Positions 25,405-34,302 of a stretch of DNA of 56,330 bases are shown here, one piece after another. The notes under the pieces are model-generated. The model did no database searches. It was given only the letters and a program-made list of their open reading frames with translations, and was not told the DNA's origin. The stretch spans positions 1 to 56,330 of the forward strand of contig NZ_BJZO01000014.1 of assembly GCF_007992075.1 (NCBI RefSeq), in the 5' to 3' direction. The stretch is from Pararhodospirillum oryzae. Its GTDB lineage: Bacteria > Pseudomonadota > Alphaproteobacteria > Rhodospirillales > Rhodospirillaceae. The position numbers were made by a program, and so were the translations under genes. How positions within the stretch are numbered: the first letter of the stretch is position 1; every line of letters begins with the position of its first letter.

Positions 25405-26655
25405 ATGACCTCTTTGCCCACGGGGCCCCGTTTGGGCCGACGCGCGTTCCTCGCCACCACCGCGGCCGGCGTGATCAGCGCTTCCTTCCTGGGGCGGGCG
25501 CGCGCCGCCGATCCCATTCGTATTGGTGAAATCAACAGCTATAGCCGGATCCCGGCCTTTACCCTGCCCTATCGCAACGGGTGGACCCTGGCCGTCGAGC
25601 AGATCAACGCCCAGGGTGGCCTGCTGGGCGGGCGCATGCTGGAGGTCATCAGCCGCGACGACGGCGGCGACCCCGCCCAGGCGGTGACCGCCGCCCAGGA
25701 GTTGATCTCGGGCCAGGGGGTTCAGGCCCTGGCGGGCACGTTCCTGTCCAACGTGGGGCTGGCGGTGGCCGACTTCGCCGCCCAGCATCGCGTGCCGTTC
25801 CTGGCCGCCGAGCCGCTGGCCGACGCCGTGACCTGGGAAAAGGGCAACCGCTACACCTACCGCCTGCGCCCCAGCACCTGGATGCAATCCACCGTGCTCG
25901 CGCGCGAGGCCGCGCGCCTGCCGGCCAAGCGCTGGGCGACCGTGGCCCCCAACTACGAGTATGGCCAGGCCGCCGTGGCGCGCTTCAAAAGCCTGCTCAA
26001 GGAATTGCGCCCGGATGTCACCTTCGTGGCCGAGCAATGGCCGCCGCTGTTCAAGCTGGATGCCGGCGCCACCGTCCAGGCCCTGGAAGCCTCCCAGCCC
26101 GATGCCATTTACAATGTCCTGTTCGGCGCCGACCTGCCCAAGTTCGTGCGCGAGGGCACGGTGCGCGGCCTGTTCGAAAACCGCTCCGTGGTCAGCCTGC
26201 TGACCGGCGAGCCGGAATACCTCGACCCCCTGGGCGCCGAGGCTCCGGAAGGATGGATCGTCACCGGCTACCCCTGGTACGACATCAAGACCCCGGCCCA
26301 CGACGCCTTCCTGTCGGCCTACAGGGCACGCTGGAATGAAACCCCGTTCCTGGGCTCGCTGGTTGGCTACAACACGTTCGCCGCGCTGGGCGCGGCCATC
26401 GAGCGGGCCGGCGGCACCGATCCCGAGCGGCTGGTGGACGCCCTGTCCGGCCTGACGGTCAGCCTGCCCAACGCGGATGTCACCTTCCGCCCCGCCGACC
26501 ACCAGTCCACCATGGGCACCTGGGTGGGGCGCACCGCCTTGCGCGACGGGCACGGCGTGATGGTCGACTGGACCTACGTGGACGGCGCCGACCTGCTGCC
26601 GCCGCCCGAGGTCGTGGCCGGCTGGCGTCCGGCCGAGACGGACCCGCAGCAATGA
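25405..26655 (+). CDS. Branched-chain amino acid-type ABC transporter substrate-binding protein (Tat-exported)
   Basis: This 416-residue periplasmic binding protein is of the Leu/Ile/Val class (Peripla_BP_6): IRIGEINSYS, GWTLAVEQINAQGGLLGGR, LEVISRDDGGDPAQAV, then a second lobe with GWIVTGYPWYD and NTFAALGAAIERAGG. The N terminus has a twin-arginine-type signal (GRRAFLATTAAGVISASFLGRARA). ATG 25405 has GGGGGA upstream. No permease or ATPase gene is adjacent, so it is an orphan that must use a distant transporter or serve as a sensor protein. Its stop overlaps the start of a secreted protease by four bases. Confidence 0.88.
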   Translation: MTSLPTGPRLGRRAFLATTAAGVISASFLGRARAADPIRIGEINSYSRIPAFTLPYRNGWTLAVEQINAQGGLLGGRMLEVISRDDGGDPAQAVTAAQELISGQGVQALAGTFLSNVGLAVADFAAQHRVPFLAAEPLADAVTWEKGNRYTYRLRPSTWMQSTVLAREAARLPAKRWATVAPNYEYGQAAVARFKSLLKELRPDVTFVAEQWPPLFKLDAGATVQALEASQPDAIYNVLFGADLPKFVREGTVRGLFENRSVVSLLTGEPEYLDPLGAEAPEGWIVTGYPWYDIKTPAHDAFLSAYRARWNETPFLGSLVGYNTFAALGAAIERAGGTDPERLVDALSGLTVSLPNADVTFRPADHQSTMGTWVGRTALRDGHGVMVDWTYVDGADLLPPPEVVAGWRPAETDPQQ

Positions 26656-27683
26656 GGGGCGGGCGACGCCGGTTCCGGCGGCAGCGGCGCGCGGGCTTCC
26701 ACCTGCCCGTCCCGGGTCTTCTGGCGATGGCGGTGCTGGGCGCCACCGTGCTGCCGCCGGAGCCGGCGTTCGCCCAAACCGCGGCCGAGCTGCCCCGGGA
26801 ATCCGATGACGCGATGCTTCATCGCCTCAAGCCCGGGCTCAAGGGGGAGGATGACCGCATCGGGGTGGATGCCTCGACGTGGCCCTGGGTGGCGGTGGGA
26901 CGGGTCAACCGCTCGGATGGCTCGTTTTGCACCGGAACCCTGGTCGCCCCCGACAAGGTGGTGACCGCCGCCCATTGCCTGTGGAACCGCCGCACGCAAA
27001 ACTGGATGCCGGCCTCGGGTCTGACATTCGTGGCCGGCTACCAGCGCGGCGCCTGGGTCGAGCACGCCGCCGTGGCCCGCGCCCATCCCTCGCCCACCTA
27101 TCGCCCCAACCCCTCGGGCAAGACCACCCAGCCGGCCCTGGACTGGGCGGTTCTCGACCTTGCCCATCCCCTTGATGGCAGCCTGGGCCATTTCGGCACC
27201 CGCCCGAATCCCCTGCGGGGCCTTCCCCTGGTCCAGGTGGGCTACAGCAGCGATCGCCGCCACGTGCAAACGGCCAATATTGGCTGTCACCTGCTGGGGC
27301 AGGACAAAAGCGGGACCTTGCTGCACGACTGCGACACGGTCAGCGGCGACTCGGGTTCTCCCCTGGTGATCTGGGACTCGGACGGGCCGCGCATCGTGGC
27401 CGTGCACGTAGGCACCGTGACCACCCATTCCGGATCCAGCCTGGGGGTGGCCGCGCCAATTGGCTCCGCCCTTCCCGGCCCCCTGGCCCCGGCACGCGGC
27501 ACCGTCCCCATCGACCAGGGCCTGGTCGCCTTGCTGGTCGGCAAGCTGGGCTACAGCGGCGCGGACGCCTTCCATCGTGCCGTGAGGCAAGCCGGACCGT
27601 CCGGACAGCCCTTCACCGCCGAGGACCTGGGCTTGCTGTTGTCGGGCTCCGCCCCTCCGGCGGGCAGCGCCGAGGTCCGATAA
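26652..27683 (+). CDS. Secreted trypsin-like serine protease
   Basis: The 343-residue protein has a basic N terminus with a hydrophobic signal ending near FAQT. It is a chymotrypsin-fold protease with a complete triad: His in VTAAHC, Asp in LDWAVLDL and Ser in SGDSGSP. It resembles V8/glutamyl-endopeptidase-like bacterial proteases and has Cys pairs (FCTGTL with AAHC; GCHLL with HDCD) suited to periplasmic disulfides. The last 70 residues after the catalytic domain are unassigned. ATG overlaps the TGA of the binding-protein gene (ATGA), which indicates translational coupling. The substrate is unknown. Confidence 0.85.
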   Translation: MRGGRRRFRRQRRAGFHLPVPGLLAMAVLGATVLPPEPAFAQTAAELPRESDDAMLHRLKPGLKGEDDRIGVDASTWPWVAVGRVNRSDGSFCTGTLVAPDKVVTAAHCLWNRRTQNWMPASGLTFVAGYQRGAWVEHAAVARAHPSPTYRPNPSGKTTQPALDWAVLDLAHPLDGSLGHFGTRPNPLRGLPLVQVGYSSDRRHVQTANIGCHLLGQDKSGTLLHDCDTVSGDSGSPLVIWDSDGPRIVAVHVGTVTTHSGSSLGVAAPIGSALPGPLAPARGTVPIDQGLVALLVGKLGYSGADAFHRAVRQAGPSGQPFTAEDLGLLLSGSAPPAGSAEVR

Positions 27684-27747
27684 CCGGCCAGGGGCTGGCT
27701 GCGGCGGGAGCCTCCGGCGCACGACGAACGGCCCGGCGCGCAACGAC

Positions 27748-27785
27748 AAACGACCCGGCCACCATGGGCAGCCGGGTCGTTTGAT
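27748..27785. terminator. Bidirectional hairpin between protease gene and atpF
   Basis: AAACGACCCGGC (27748-27759) and GCCGGGTCGTTT (27771-27782) form a perfect 12-bp stem with an 11-base loop. T-rich sequence follows on both strands, so it can terminate the rightward protease transcript and the leftward F0 operon. Confidence 0.8.
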
Positions 27786-27826
27786 TTGTTTTCAGAACTC
27801 CGCCAACAGCGGAGAAAAGCAGGCCG

Positions 27827-28381
27827 TCAGTTGAAACGACCGGGCAGGTCCTTGATCGCGCCATCGACCAGACGGGAGCGGTCGGCATCGCCCAGGGCCT
27901 CGCCCATCAGGCGGGACGCGGCGGTCACGGCGATGTCGGCGGCGGTGTTGCGGACCTCGGCCAGGGCCTGGGCCTCGGCCTGGGCGATCCGCTCCATGGC
28001 CTGCTGCTCGCGCCGCTTGATCGAGGCTTCCAGATCGGCCTCGGCCTTGGCGCGCAGGCGCTGGGCTTCTTCCTGGGCGTGGCGGACGATTTCCTCGGCT
28101 TCCTTGAGGGCATCGCGCTGGCGCCGCTGATAGTCGGCCAGCATCGCCTGCGCATCCTCGCGCAGCGAGCGGGCTTCATCCAGGCGGGCCTTGATCTCGG
28201 CGGCCCGGCCGTCAAGCGAGGCCATGATCTTGCGCCGCGCCTTGAGGAAGACGAAGGTCACCACCAGAATAAAGGAAACAGCCACCCAGAAGGCAGGGTC
28301 GGCGAAGCCGGTGGGGTGGGCCGCGTGGGCGGCGCCGGCGGCGTGCGCCGTTTCAGAGGCAAGCGCGTCGGCGATGATCAT
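27827..28381 (-). CDS. atpF: F0F1 ATP synthase subunit b
   Basis: Subunit b is part of the peripheral stalk joining the F0 membrane sector to F1. The 184-residue protein has one membrane segment (residues about 28-48, [16 protein letters not shown]), then a long charged helix ([15 protein letters not shown] through [13 protein letters not shown]) and the C-terminal F1-contact helix. It is the last gene of the F0 operon. Its ATG overlaps the stop of the b' gene by four bases, and a bidirectional terminator follows. Confidence 0.95.
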   Translation of the reverse strand: MIIADALASETAHAAGAAHAAHPTGFADPAFWVAVSFILVVTFVFLKARRKIMASLDGRAAEIKARLDEARSLREDAQAMLADYQRRQRDALKEAEEIVRHAQEEAQRLRAKAEADLEASIKRREQQAMERIAQAEAQALAEVRNTAADIAVTAASRLMGEALGDADRSRLVDGAIKDLPGRFN

Positions 28382-28872
28382 CGGCCGTGCTCCTTAAGGG
28401 CGGTGGCAACGGCGCCGTCGACCCGCTTGGTGTCCAGCGACAGGCCGGCCAGGCGGGAAACGATCCCCTGGGCGACGGTGGCGGCCACTTCGCGGACATT
28501 GGCCAGCGCGGCGTCGCGCGCCTTGACGATACGGGTTTCGCCGTCCTTGATCTGAACGGCCAGACGCGCGTTGACCTCGGCGGTGCGCTCGGCCGTGGCG
28601 CGGTCGGCGGCCTCGGTCACGGCGCGGATTTCGGCATGGGCCTTGGCGCGGGCTTCCGCAAGGGCGGTCTCGTAGGCGGCGATGGCGGCCTCGGTCTGGC
28701 TTTTCAGCCGCTCGGCCTGCTCCAGATCGTCGTCCATCATCTTCTGGCGCTGGTCCAGCACCTCGGCAAGGCGCGGAATGGCCATGCGGGTCATGACCAG
28801 GTACAGCGCGAAAATCGTGATGACCAGCCAGAGAATCTGCGACGGAAAGGTGGAAAAATCAAATTGAGGCAT
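28378..28872 (-). CDS. atpF2: F0F1 ATP synthase subunit b'
   Basis: This is the b-prime subunit that pairs with b in photosynthetic and related alphaproteobacteria (also named atpG or atpX). The 164-residue protein begins [27 protein letters not shown], a short N terminus and single membrane span, followed by a long alternating charged helix rich in Ala, Glu and Arg. It overlaps the downstream b gene by four bases. A 230-base gap containing a strong hairpin separates it from atpE. Confidence 0.95.
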   Translation of the reverse strand: MPQFDFSTFPSQILWLVITIFALYLVMTRMAIPRLAEVLDQRQKMMDDDLEQAERLKSQTEAAIAAYETALAEARAKAHAEIRAVTEAADRATAERTAEVNARLAVQIKDGETRIVKARDAALANVREVAATVAQGIVSRLAGLSLDTKRVDGAVATALKEHGR

Positions 28873-29036
28873 GGGCAGAAGCTCCCGCGGCGGGCGTGGC
28901 GGCTAAGGGGGAACGGTCGAGCCCGGCTTGTGGCGCCCAAGCTCCCGGCGGGATCTTGGGAAACAGCTGGCCGGTGGCGCGGCCCGGCGCGCGGGCGATG
29001 GCGCGCCCCGCCGGCCGGCGGCGGCTTGCGTCCCCC

Positions 29037-29066
29037 GACCGGCCCTTCCTGAGGAAAGGCCGGCCG
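29037..29066 (-). promoter_or_regulatory. Intercistronic hairpin between atpE and the b' gene
   Basis: On the minus strand GGCCGGCCTTTCC and GGAAGGGCCGGTC form a long stem with a three-base loop, about 37 bases after the atpE stop. There is no T-run. Such a structure could protect the 3' end of atpE-containing RNA or cause partial termination, helping to supply many c subunits per complex. That role is inference. Confidence 0.5.
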
Positions 29067-29102
29067 CAAGGTCCACAAGGTCCGCCGTCGCGGCCGTGCG
29101 CG

Positions 29103-29330
29103 TTACGCGGCAAACAGCAAAATCAGCGCCACGACCAGGGCGAACAGCGCGATGGCTTCCGTCACGGCGAAGCCGATCCAGCCGTAGAGTTCGACGCTGC
29201 TCTTGGCGGCCGGGTTGCGGCCGACGGTCGCAATCAGGTTGGCCCAGATGTTGCCCACACCGATACCGGACCCGATCATGCCGATGGCGGCAAGGCCGGC
29301 GCCGATCATCTTCGCGGCTTCAGCTTCCAT
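29103..29330 (-). CDS. atpE: F0F1 ATP synthase subunit c
   Basis: Subunit c forms the proton-translocating ring of F0. The 75-residue protein has two membrane helices joined by the polar RNP loop (GRNPAA), and the ion-binding glutamate is at residue 58 (AVTEAIALF). The glycine-rich first helix (GSGIGVGN) is typical. The sequence reads almost identically to the Rhodospirillum rubrum c subunit as I remember it, the best single clue to the host family. It lies between atpB and the b' gene, followed by a hairpin. Confidence 0.98.
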   Translation of the reverse strand: MEAEAAKMIGAGLAAIGMIGSGIGVGNIWANLIATVGRNPAAKSSVELYGWIGFAVTEAIALFALVVALILLFAA

Positions 29331-29396
29331 GAGACTATCCCTTTCAAAACAGATGGCGGTTGGACCGGTGGAGAGGACCCTCTTCGACCCCGGAGA

Positions 29397-30122
29397 TTAG
29401 TGCATGTTGAGGGCGTCGTTGAGGTAGATGCAGGTCAAGATCGTGAAGACATAGGCCTGCAAGGCGGCGATGAAGAATTCCAGCACGGTGATGCCCAGCA
29501 CGACGGCGAAGGGCATCAGGCCGCCGACAATTCCAAGGGCCACCACGAAACCGGCCAGAACCTTCAGCATGATGTGGCCGACCGTCATGTTGGCGAAAAG
29601 TCGGACGGACAGGCTGAAGGGGCGCGACAGGTACGAAATCAGCTCGATCGGGATCAGGATCGGCGCGGTGGCCAGGGGCGCCCCGTGCGGGAAGAACATC
29701 CGCAGGTAATGGGTGCCGTGCTTGGCGAAGCCGATGATGGTCACGACGATGAAAATCGCGACGGCCAGGGCGGCCGTGACGGCGATGTGACTGGTGAACG
29801 TGAACGAATACGGCAACATGCCGATCATGTTACCCAGGAACACGAACACGAACAGGGTGAAGATGTAGGGGAAGTACTTCATCCCCTCCTTGCCCACGTT
29901 GTCGCGGATCATGTTCGCGATGAACTCGTAGAGGATTTCGGCCACGCTTTGCAGCCGGCCGGGCACCACGGTGCGCCGCGCGGTCGCGAACCAGAAGAAG
30001 GTCGCGGGCAGAAGCACGGCCGCGACCATCATCAACGACGAGTTGGTGAAGGAAAGGTCGATGCCCGCCACATGGATGGGGACGAGCGGCTTGATGGTGA
30101 ACTGTTCAACCGGACTGGCCAC
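29397..30122 (-). CDS. atpB: F0F1 ATP synthase subunit a
   Basis: Subunit a forms the proton half-channels beside the c ring. The 241-residue protein has five or six hydrophobic segments, with the essential arginine in [17 protein letters not shown] and conserved polar residues in the last helices ([23 protein letters not shown]). A GTG start at 30122 (reading [13 protein letters not shown]) is chosen because it gives the expected length and has an AAGGAAGGGAA ribosome site upstream. It overlaps the end of atpI by 17 bases. Confidence 0.96.
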   Translation of the reverse strand: MASPVEQFTIKPLVPIHVAGIDLSFTNSSLMMVAAVLLPATFFWFATARRTVVPGRLQSVAEILYEFIANMIRDNVGKEGMKYFPYIFTLFVFVFLGNMIGMLPYSFTFTSHIAVTAALAVAIFIVVTIIGFAKHGTHYLRMFFPHGAPLATAPILIPIELISYLSRPFSLSVRLFANMTVGHIMLKVLAGFVVALGIVGGLMPFAVVLGITVLEFFIAALQAYVFTILTCIYLNDALNMH

Positions 30123-30492
30123 GGCTCTTGTTCCCTTCCTTTGTTTCCTTGCGGGCGATGGCGCCGCCCAGCCCGACCGAATCGTCGAGCCCCTTGACCA
30201 CACGATAGGCATTCGAGACGCCGGCCGCGCCCCCGAACAACAGGCACACCACCATGGCCGCCGGCGCGGAGCCCCACCAAACATCCAGGCCGTAGCCCAG
30301 GGCGCCGCCGACGGCCACCGTCGTGACCAACTCGATACTGATCCGCATGCCGATGCCCAGACCGGAACCGGCCTGCCCCCGGCCCTGCGGCCCGTCGGCG
30401 CCCGCCGTGGTCCCGGCGTTGTCCCGCGCGCGCACCTTCGCAAGGCGCGCGGCGATCTCGTCGGGCCCGGGCGTCTCGTCCGGTCGAGTCAT
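30106..30492 (-). CDS. atpI: ATP synthase protein I (AtpI / AtpQ-like assembly factor)
   Basis: AtpI is a small inner-membrane protein encoded ahead of F0 genes and thought to help assemble the c ring or handle magnesium. The 128-residue protein has a charged N terminus of about 45 residues, then two membrane helices (residues about 50-70 and 75-95) with the family's [13 protein letters not shown] and AAGVSNAYR motifs. ATG 30492 fixes the start. It is the first gene of the leftward F0 operon and overlaps atpB. Confidence 0.9.
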   Translation of the reverse strand: MTRPDETPGPDEIAARLAKVRARDNAGTTAGADGPQGRGQAGSGLGIGMRISIELVTTVAVGGALGYGLDVWWGSAPAAMVVCLLFGGAAGVSNAYRVVKGLDDSVGLGGAIARKETKEGNKSRGQSG

Positions 30493-30903
30493 GCGGCAGA
30501 CATCCCCCCAGCCATCCGGAAGGGGATCTCCTGGCCGGGCCCCATGGCCGACCGCACGCCGATCCCTTCTCCCCGGAGGCAATCCGTCGGAAAAGCCCGG
30601 GCAAAATACGGAGGGCATGCAAGGGTGTCAAGCCGCGCAACGGGCCGCGCGACCGCCTCCGTGTCGGCGTCCGCCCTGGTGTGCCCAAAAAGCATCCACC
30701 GCGCCCTCGCCCCTGCGCCTCTTTCGCGCGCCTTCCTATATGAAAGGAGACATCCACGACAACGGGACCCGGGTCGGGAGGCTCTTCCTCCTCCACTCTG
30801 GCCCCAGCCACCAGGTGCCAACGGGGAAAAACGGGGGAATCCGGTCTCTTCCGGGAAACCGGAAGCAAAGGTCCCCCCCAGGGGACGGGAAGGTTTCAAG
30901 GCC
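30493..30903. other. Divergent intergenic region between atpI and the chemoreceptor gene
   Basis: The left half holds the near-consensus atp promoter at 30603-30631 and a leader of about 100 bases. The right half should contain the chemoreceptor promoter, but I see no clear -35/-10 pair. No gene-like frame is convincing here. Confidence 0.6.
30603..30631 (-). promoter_or_regulatory. Sigma-70-type promoter of the F0 operon
   Basis: On the minus strand TTGACA (30631-30626) is followed after exactly 17 bases by TATTTT (30608-30603). This is a near-consensus housekeeping promoter. Transcription would start near 30596 and leave a leader of about 105 bases before the atpI ATG at 30492. Confidence 0.75.
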
Positions 30904-32622
30904 ATGTCGATCGGAGCCAAGTTAGCATCCATGCTCGGAGGAATTATTTTCCTCCTAATTCTTGTCGTTTTTTTATCTTTTTACGCATCCCGGTCCCTGG
31001 ACCGGACCTTGATGACCAGCATGAACTCGTTCGATGATTTCACCCGCAACGAGGTTATTCTCTTGAAACTGCTGGGCCAGATTCGGCACGACGTCGTGCA
31101 GGTCCAGCAGTTCCTCAGCGATGTGTCCGCGACCCGGGGCCAGGATGGCCTGGATGACGGGTTCGAAAAGGCGGAGTCCTTCGCCCAGGACTTTCACGCG
31201 ACCGTCGCCGAGGCCCGGGCGGTGGCCGCCACCGCCCGGTTTGGCGCCCTTGATACCTTGCTCAACGAGATGGAACAGGCGTTCGGCCCCTATTACGAGA
31301 CCGGCCGGAAAATGGCCCGGGCCTACGTCGAAGGCGGCCCCTGGAAGGGCAACCGCCTGATGCCCGAGTTCGACGAGGTGTCGAGCCGGATCCAGGAGAC
31401 CACGCAAAAAGGCAACGCCCTGATCGGCGAGCGGGTCGCGCAGCGGGCCGCCGCCATCCGGAACAGCGCCGAGACCACCCGCCAGACCTCGCACCACATG
31501 CTGGCCGGGGTCGTGGTCCTGGGGGGCGTGTGCCTTCTGGGGGGCCTGCTGGTCGGCATCCTGGTCACCCGCACCGTGGTCCGCCCCCTCGACCGCATGA
31601 CCACCATCATGCGCGCCCTGGCCGGCAACAGCCTGGACATCGAAATCCCCCACGTCGGGCGCAAGGACGAAATCGGGCAGATGGCCCGGGCGATGCTTCA
31701 TTTTCAAGAAGCCATGCAGGCCCGTGCCGTGCTCGAAGCCCGGGCCCGCGCCGACCACGAAACCGAGCAAAAACGCGCCCAGGCCCGCGACGGCCTGATC
31801 CGCGAGTTCGACGGCCTGATCCGGGGCCTGCTGGGCCGCCTGGGAAGCAGCGTGAGCGAGGTGGGCGCCGCCGCCAGGGATCTGAGCGGCGCGGCAGAGG
31901 AAAGCAGCCGCCAGAGCCGCCTGGTCACCCAGGCCGCCGGGCAGGCCGCGCAAAACCTGCAAGTGATCGCAAGCGCCGCCGCCGACATGGGGCACGCCAC
32001 CGAGTCCCTGGGCCAACGGGTTCACGAGACCACCCGCCTGACCGGGGAAGCCGTGGCGGGCATGTCCGCCACCAACAGGGCGATCGAGGGTCTGTCGGGT
32101 GCCGCCCAGAAAATCGGCGAAATCGTCACCTTGATCCAGGACGTGGCCGCCCAGACCAATCTCCTGGCCCTCAATGCCACGATCGAGGCCGCCCGGGCCG
32201 GCGAGGCGGGCAAGGGCTTTGCCGTGGTCGCGAACGAGGTCAAGCATCTGGCCACCCAGACCGCGCGCGCGACCAGCGACATCACGGTGCAGATCGGCGG
32301 CATCCAGGCCTCGACCGAAGCGGCGGTACGCTCGATCAAGGATCTGACCGGCGCGGTCGGCCGGGTGGATACCGTGGTCGCCGAAATCGCCGAAGCCCTG
32401 GGGGAACAGACCACCACCACGCGGGCCATCGTCGAGCGGGTCTCCCAGGTGGCCGGAGATACCCACGAGGTCACCCGCACCATCGCCGGCGCCGCCACCG
32501 TCGCGGAACAGACCCGCGATCGCAGCGCCGCCATGGTGGGCGTGGCCCGCGACCTGGACGGCGTGCGCGGCGACATCGGAGCGGGGGTCGAGGGCTTCCT
32601 GGCCCGGGTCGCGCGCGCGTGA
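30904..32622 (+). CDS. Transmembrane methyl-accepting chemotaxis protein
   Basis: The 572-residue receptor has an N-terminal membrane helix (residues about 8-28), a periplasmic four-helix-type ligand domain (about 29-197), a second membrane helix (about 199-221), a HAMP domain starting at VRPLDRM, and a cytoplasmic signalling domain with the conserved tip [37 protein letters not shown] near residues 413-452. The ligand is unknown. AAGG precedes the ATG at 30904. It converges with the peptide ABC transporter operon; a link between transporter and receptor is possible but rests only on adjacency. Confidence 0.92.
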   Translation: MSIGAKLASMLGGIIFLLILVVFLSFYASRSLDRTLMTSMNSFDDFTRNEVILLKLLGQIRHDVVQVQQFLSDVSATRGQDGLDDGFEKAESFAQDFHATVAEARAVAATARFGALDTLLNEMEQAFGPYYETGRKMARAYVEGGPWKGNRLMPEFDEVSSRIQETTQKGNALIGERVAQRAAAIRNSAETTRQTSHHMLAGVVVLGGVCLLGGLLVGILVTRTVVRPLDRMTTIMRALAGNSLDIEIPHVGRKDEIGQMARAMLHFQEAMQARAVLEARARADHETEQKRAQARDGLIREFDGLIRGLLGRLGSSVSEVGAAARDLSGAAEESSRQSRLVTQAAGQAAQNLQVIASAAADMGHATESLGQRVHETTRLTGEAVAGMSATNRAIEGLSGAAQKIGEIVTLIQDVAAQTNLLALNATIEAARAGEAGKGFAVVANEVKHLATQTARATSDITVQIGGIQASTEAAVRSIKDLTGAVGRVDTVVAEIAEALGEQTTTTRAIVERVSQVAGDTHEVTRTIAGAATVAEQTRDRSAAMVGVARDLDGVRGDIGAGVEGFLARVARA

Positions 32623-32629
32623 CCCGCCA

Positions 32630-32662
32630 GCCGGGGGCCGGCCTGGTCCCCGGGCCCCCGGC
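32630..32662. terminator. Hairpin between convergent receptor and ABC transporter genes
   Basis: GCCGGGGGCC and GGCCCCCGGC make a perfect 10-bp stem with a 13-base loop filling almost the whole 40-base gap. There is no T-run, but placement suits a shared bidirectional terminator. Confidence 0.5.
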
Positions 32663-33418
32663 CTACCCCCTACGACGGGAAATCCGGGCCGCGTCCAGCA
32701 GACACCGCGTGTAGGGATGCGTGGGCGTTCCGGCGCGCAGCTGGGCCGTGGTCAGGGTTTCCACGATTTCGCCCGCCTGCATCACCGCCAGCCGCCGGGC
32801 CATGTGGGCGACCACGGCGAGGTTGTGACCCACCAGAAGCAAGGTCAGGCCGCGTTCCCGGCGCAGACGGTGCAACAGGTTGAGGATTTCGGCCTGAACC
32901 GACACATCCAGGGCGCTGGTGGGTTCATCGAGCAGAAGAAGGACGGGATCGAGCATCAAGGCGCGCGCGATCGCCACCCGCTGGCGCTGCCCCCCCGACA
33001 GCTGATGCGGGTAGCGAAACCGAAATGACTCCTCCAGGCCCACGTCGGCCAGCCCCTGGACCACGCGCCGGTCGCGCTCGCGCCCCAGCCCATGGACCAG
33101 CAGGGGTTCCGAAAGAGCCTGATCGACCGTGTGGCGGGGGTGCAGACTGCCGTAGGGATCCTGGAACACCATCTGGACCCGGCGATGAAAACGGGGCGAG
33201 CGGCTCTTCCCCAAGGGCTCGCCCTCAACGCTCATGGTTCCCGACCAGTCGGACGCCAGCCCCACCAGCGCCCGCAGCACGGTGGATTTGCCGCTGCCAC
33301 TTTCCCCCACCAGCCCGAAACACTCGCCCGGGGCCACGTCGAAGGACACCCCACGCACGGCATCGACCGGGCGGCCGCCCTCGCGGTAGCGCACCCGCAG
33401 GTCGCGGACCCGGATCAT
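32663..33418 (-). CDS. Peptide/nickel ABC transporter ATP-binding protein, DppF/OppF type
   Basis: This ATPase energises uptake of oligopeptides or a related solute. The 251-residue protein has Walker A GESGSGKST, the Q-loop FQDPYGSLHPRHT, signature LSGGQRQRVAIARAL, Walker B LLLLDEPTSALD and the oligopeptide-type C terminus ending HPYTRCLLDA. The true start is ATG 33418, overlapping the stop of the partner ATPase by four bases. It is the last gene of the leftward operon and is slightly shorter than typical DppF because the C-terminal dipeptide-transporter extension is reduced. Confidence 0.9.
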   Translation of the reverse strand: MIRVRDLRVRYREGGRPVDAVRGVSFDVAPGECFGLVGESGSGKSTVLRALVGLASDWSGTMSVEGEPLGKSRSPRFHRRVQMVFQDPYGSLHPRHTVDQALSEPLLVHGLGRERDRRVVQGLADVGLEESFRFRYPHQLSGGQRQRVAIARALMLDPVLLLLDEPTSALDVSVQAEILNLLHRLRRERGLTLLLVGHNLAVVAHMARRLAVMQAGEIVETLTTAQLRAGTPTHPYTRCLLDAARISRRRG

Positions 33419-34302
33419 GAGAGGTCCCCGCCCGAAGGCCCGTCCCACCAGGCCGGATCATGCCGCAGCACGGGCAGCGGATCGGGGGAGCCCTCCGGAT
33501 CGGGCAGGGCCGCGAGCAGCCCCCGGGTATAGGGATGGCGCGCGTGGGCGAGATCGGCGGCGGGCAGGGTTTCCACGACACGCCCGGCGTGCATCACCGC
33601 CACCCGGTCGCAAAAGCCCGCGACCAGGGGCAGATCGTGGGAGATGAACAAAAGCCCCATGCCCCGCGCCTCCACCAGTTCGTCGAGAATCGCCAGCACC
33701 TGGGTTTGCGTGGTCACGTCCAGGGCGCTGGTCGGTTCGTCGGCGATCAGAAGATCCGGGCCCAGGGCGACCATCATGGCGATCATCACCCGCTGGCCCA
33801 TGCCGCCCGAAAGCTGATGGGGCCAGGCCCGCATCACCCGGTCCACGTCGCGAAGGTGCACGGCGTCCAGGGCGGCGCGGGCCCGTTCGCGCGCCGCCAA
33901 CCGCGACAGCGTGGGATCGGCCGCGCGCAGGGCCTCGATCACCTGACGGTCCACGCGCATGACGGGGTTCAGGCTGTAGCGGGGGTCTTGCAGCACCATG
34001 GCGAGTCGCCGCCCGCGCAGGCGCCGCCAGTCCCGTTTGCTCAAGGCGGCCAGATCCTGGCCCTGGAAGGTCAGGCGCCGGGCCCGCCAGCACGCGGACG
34101 GCGGCATCAACCCCACGATCGCGCGCGCCGTCAGGGATTTCCCCGATCCGCTTTCGCCAACCAGGGCCACGCGCTCGCCGCGCGCCACCGACACCGATAC
34201 CCCGCGCACGGCCTCCACCGGCGCGGCCCCGAAAGCCCCGGGAAACGAAACCCAAAGGTCTTCGATGTCCAGAAGGGGCGCACGGGGAGAAGGAGCGGTC
34301 AT
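33415..34302 (-). CDS. Peptide/nickel ABC transporter ATP-binding protein, DppD/OppD type
   Basis: The 295-residue partner ATPase of the importer has Walker A GESGSGKSL, Q-loop LQDPRYSLNPVM, signature LSGGMGQRVMIAMMV, Walker B LLIADEPTSALD and an H-loop in LLFISHDLPLV. The C-terminal segment HARHPYTRGLLAALPDPEG is the conserved oligopeptide ATPase extension. Its ATG overlaps the permease stop by four bases and its stop overlaps the next gene by four, so the operon is translationally coupled. Confidence 0.92.
   Translation of the reverse strand: MTAPSPRAPLLDIEDLWVSFPGAFGAAPVEAVRGVSVSVARGERVALVGESGSGKSLTARAIVGLMPPSACWRARRLTFQGQDLAALSKRDWRRLRGRRLAMVLQDPRYSLNPVMRVDRQVIEALRAADPTLSRLAARERARAALDAVHLRDVDRVMRAWPHQLSGGMGQRVMIAMMVALGPDLLIADEPTSALDVTTQTQVLAILDELVEARGMGLLFISHDLPLVAGFCDRVAVMHAGRVVETLPAADLAHARHPYTRGLLAALPDPEGSPDPLPVLRHDPAWWDGPSGGDLS

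Noticed and set aside
27684-27826. Missing F1 genes after the F0 operon, suggesting a broken ATP synthase
   Set aside because: Separate F0 and F1 operons are normal in Rhodospirillaceae; the F0 genes here are all intact.
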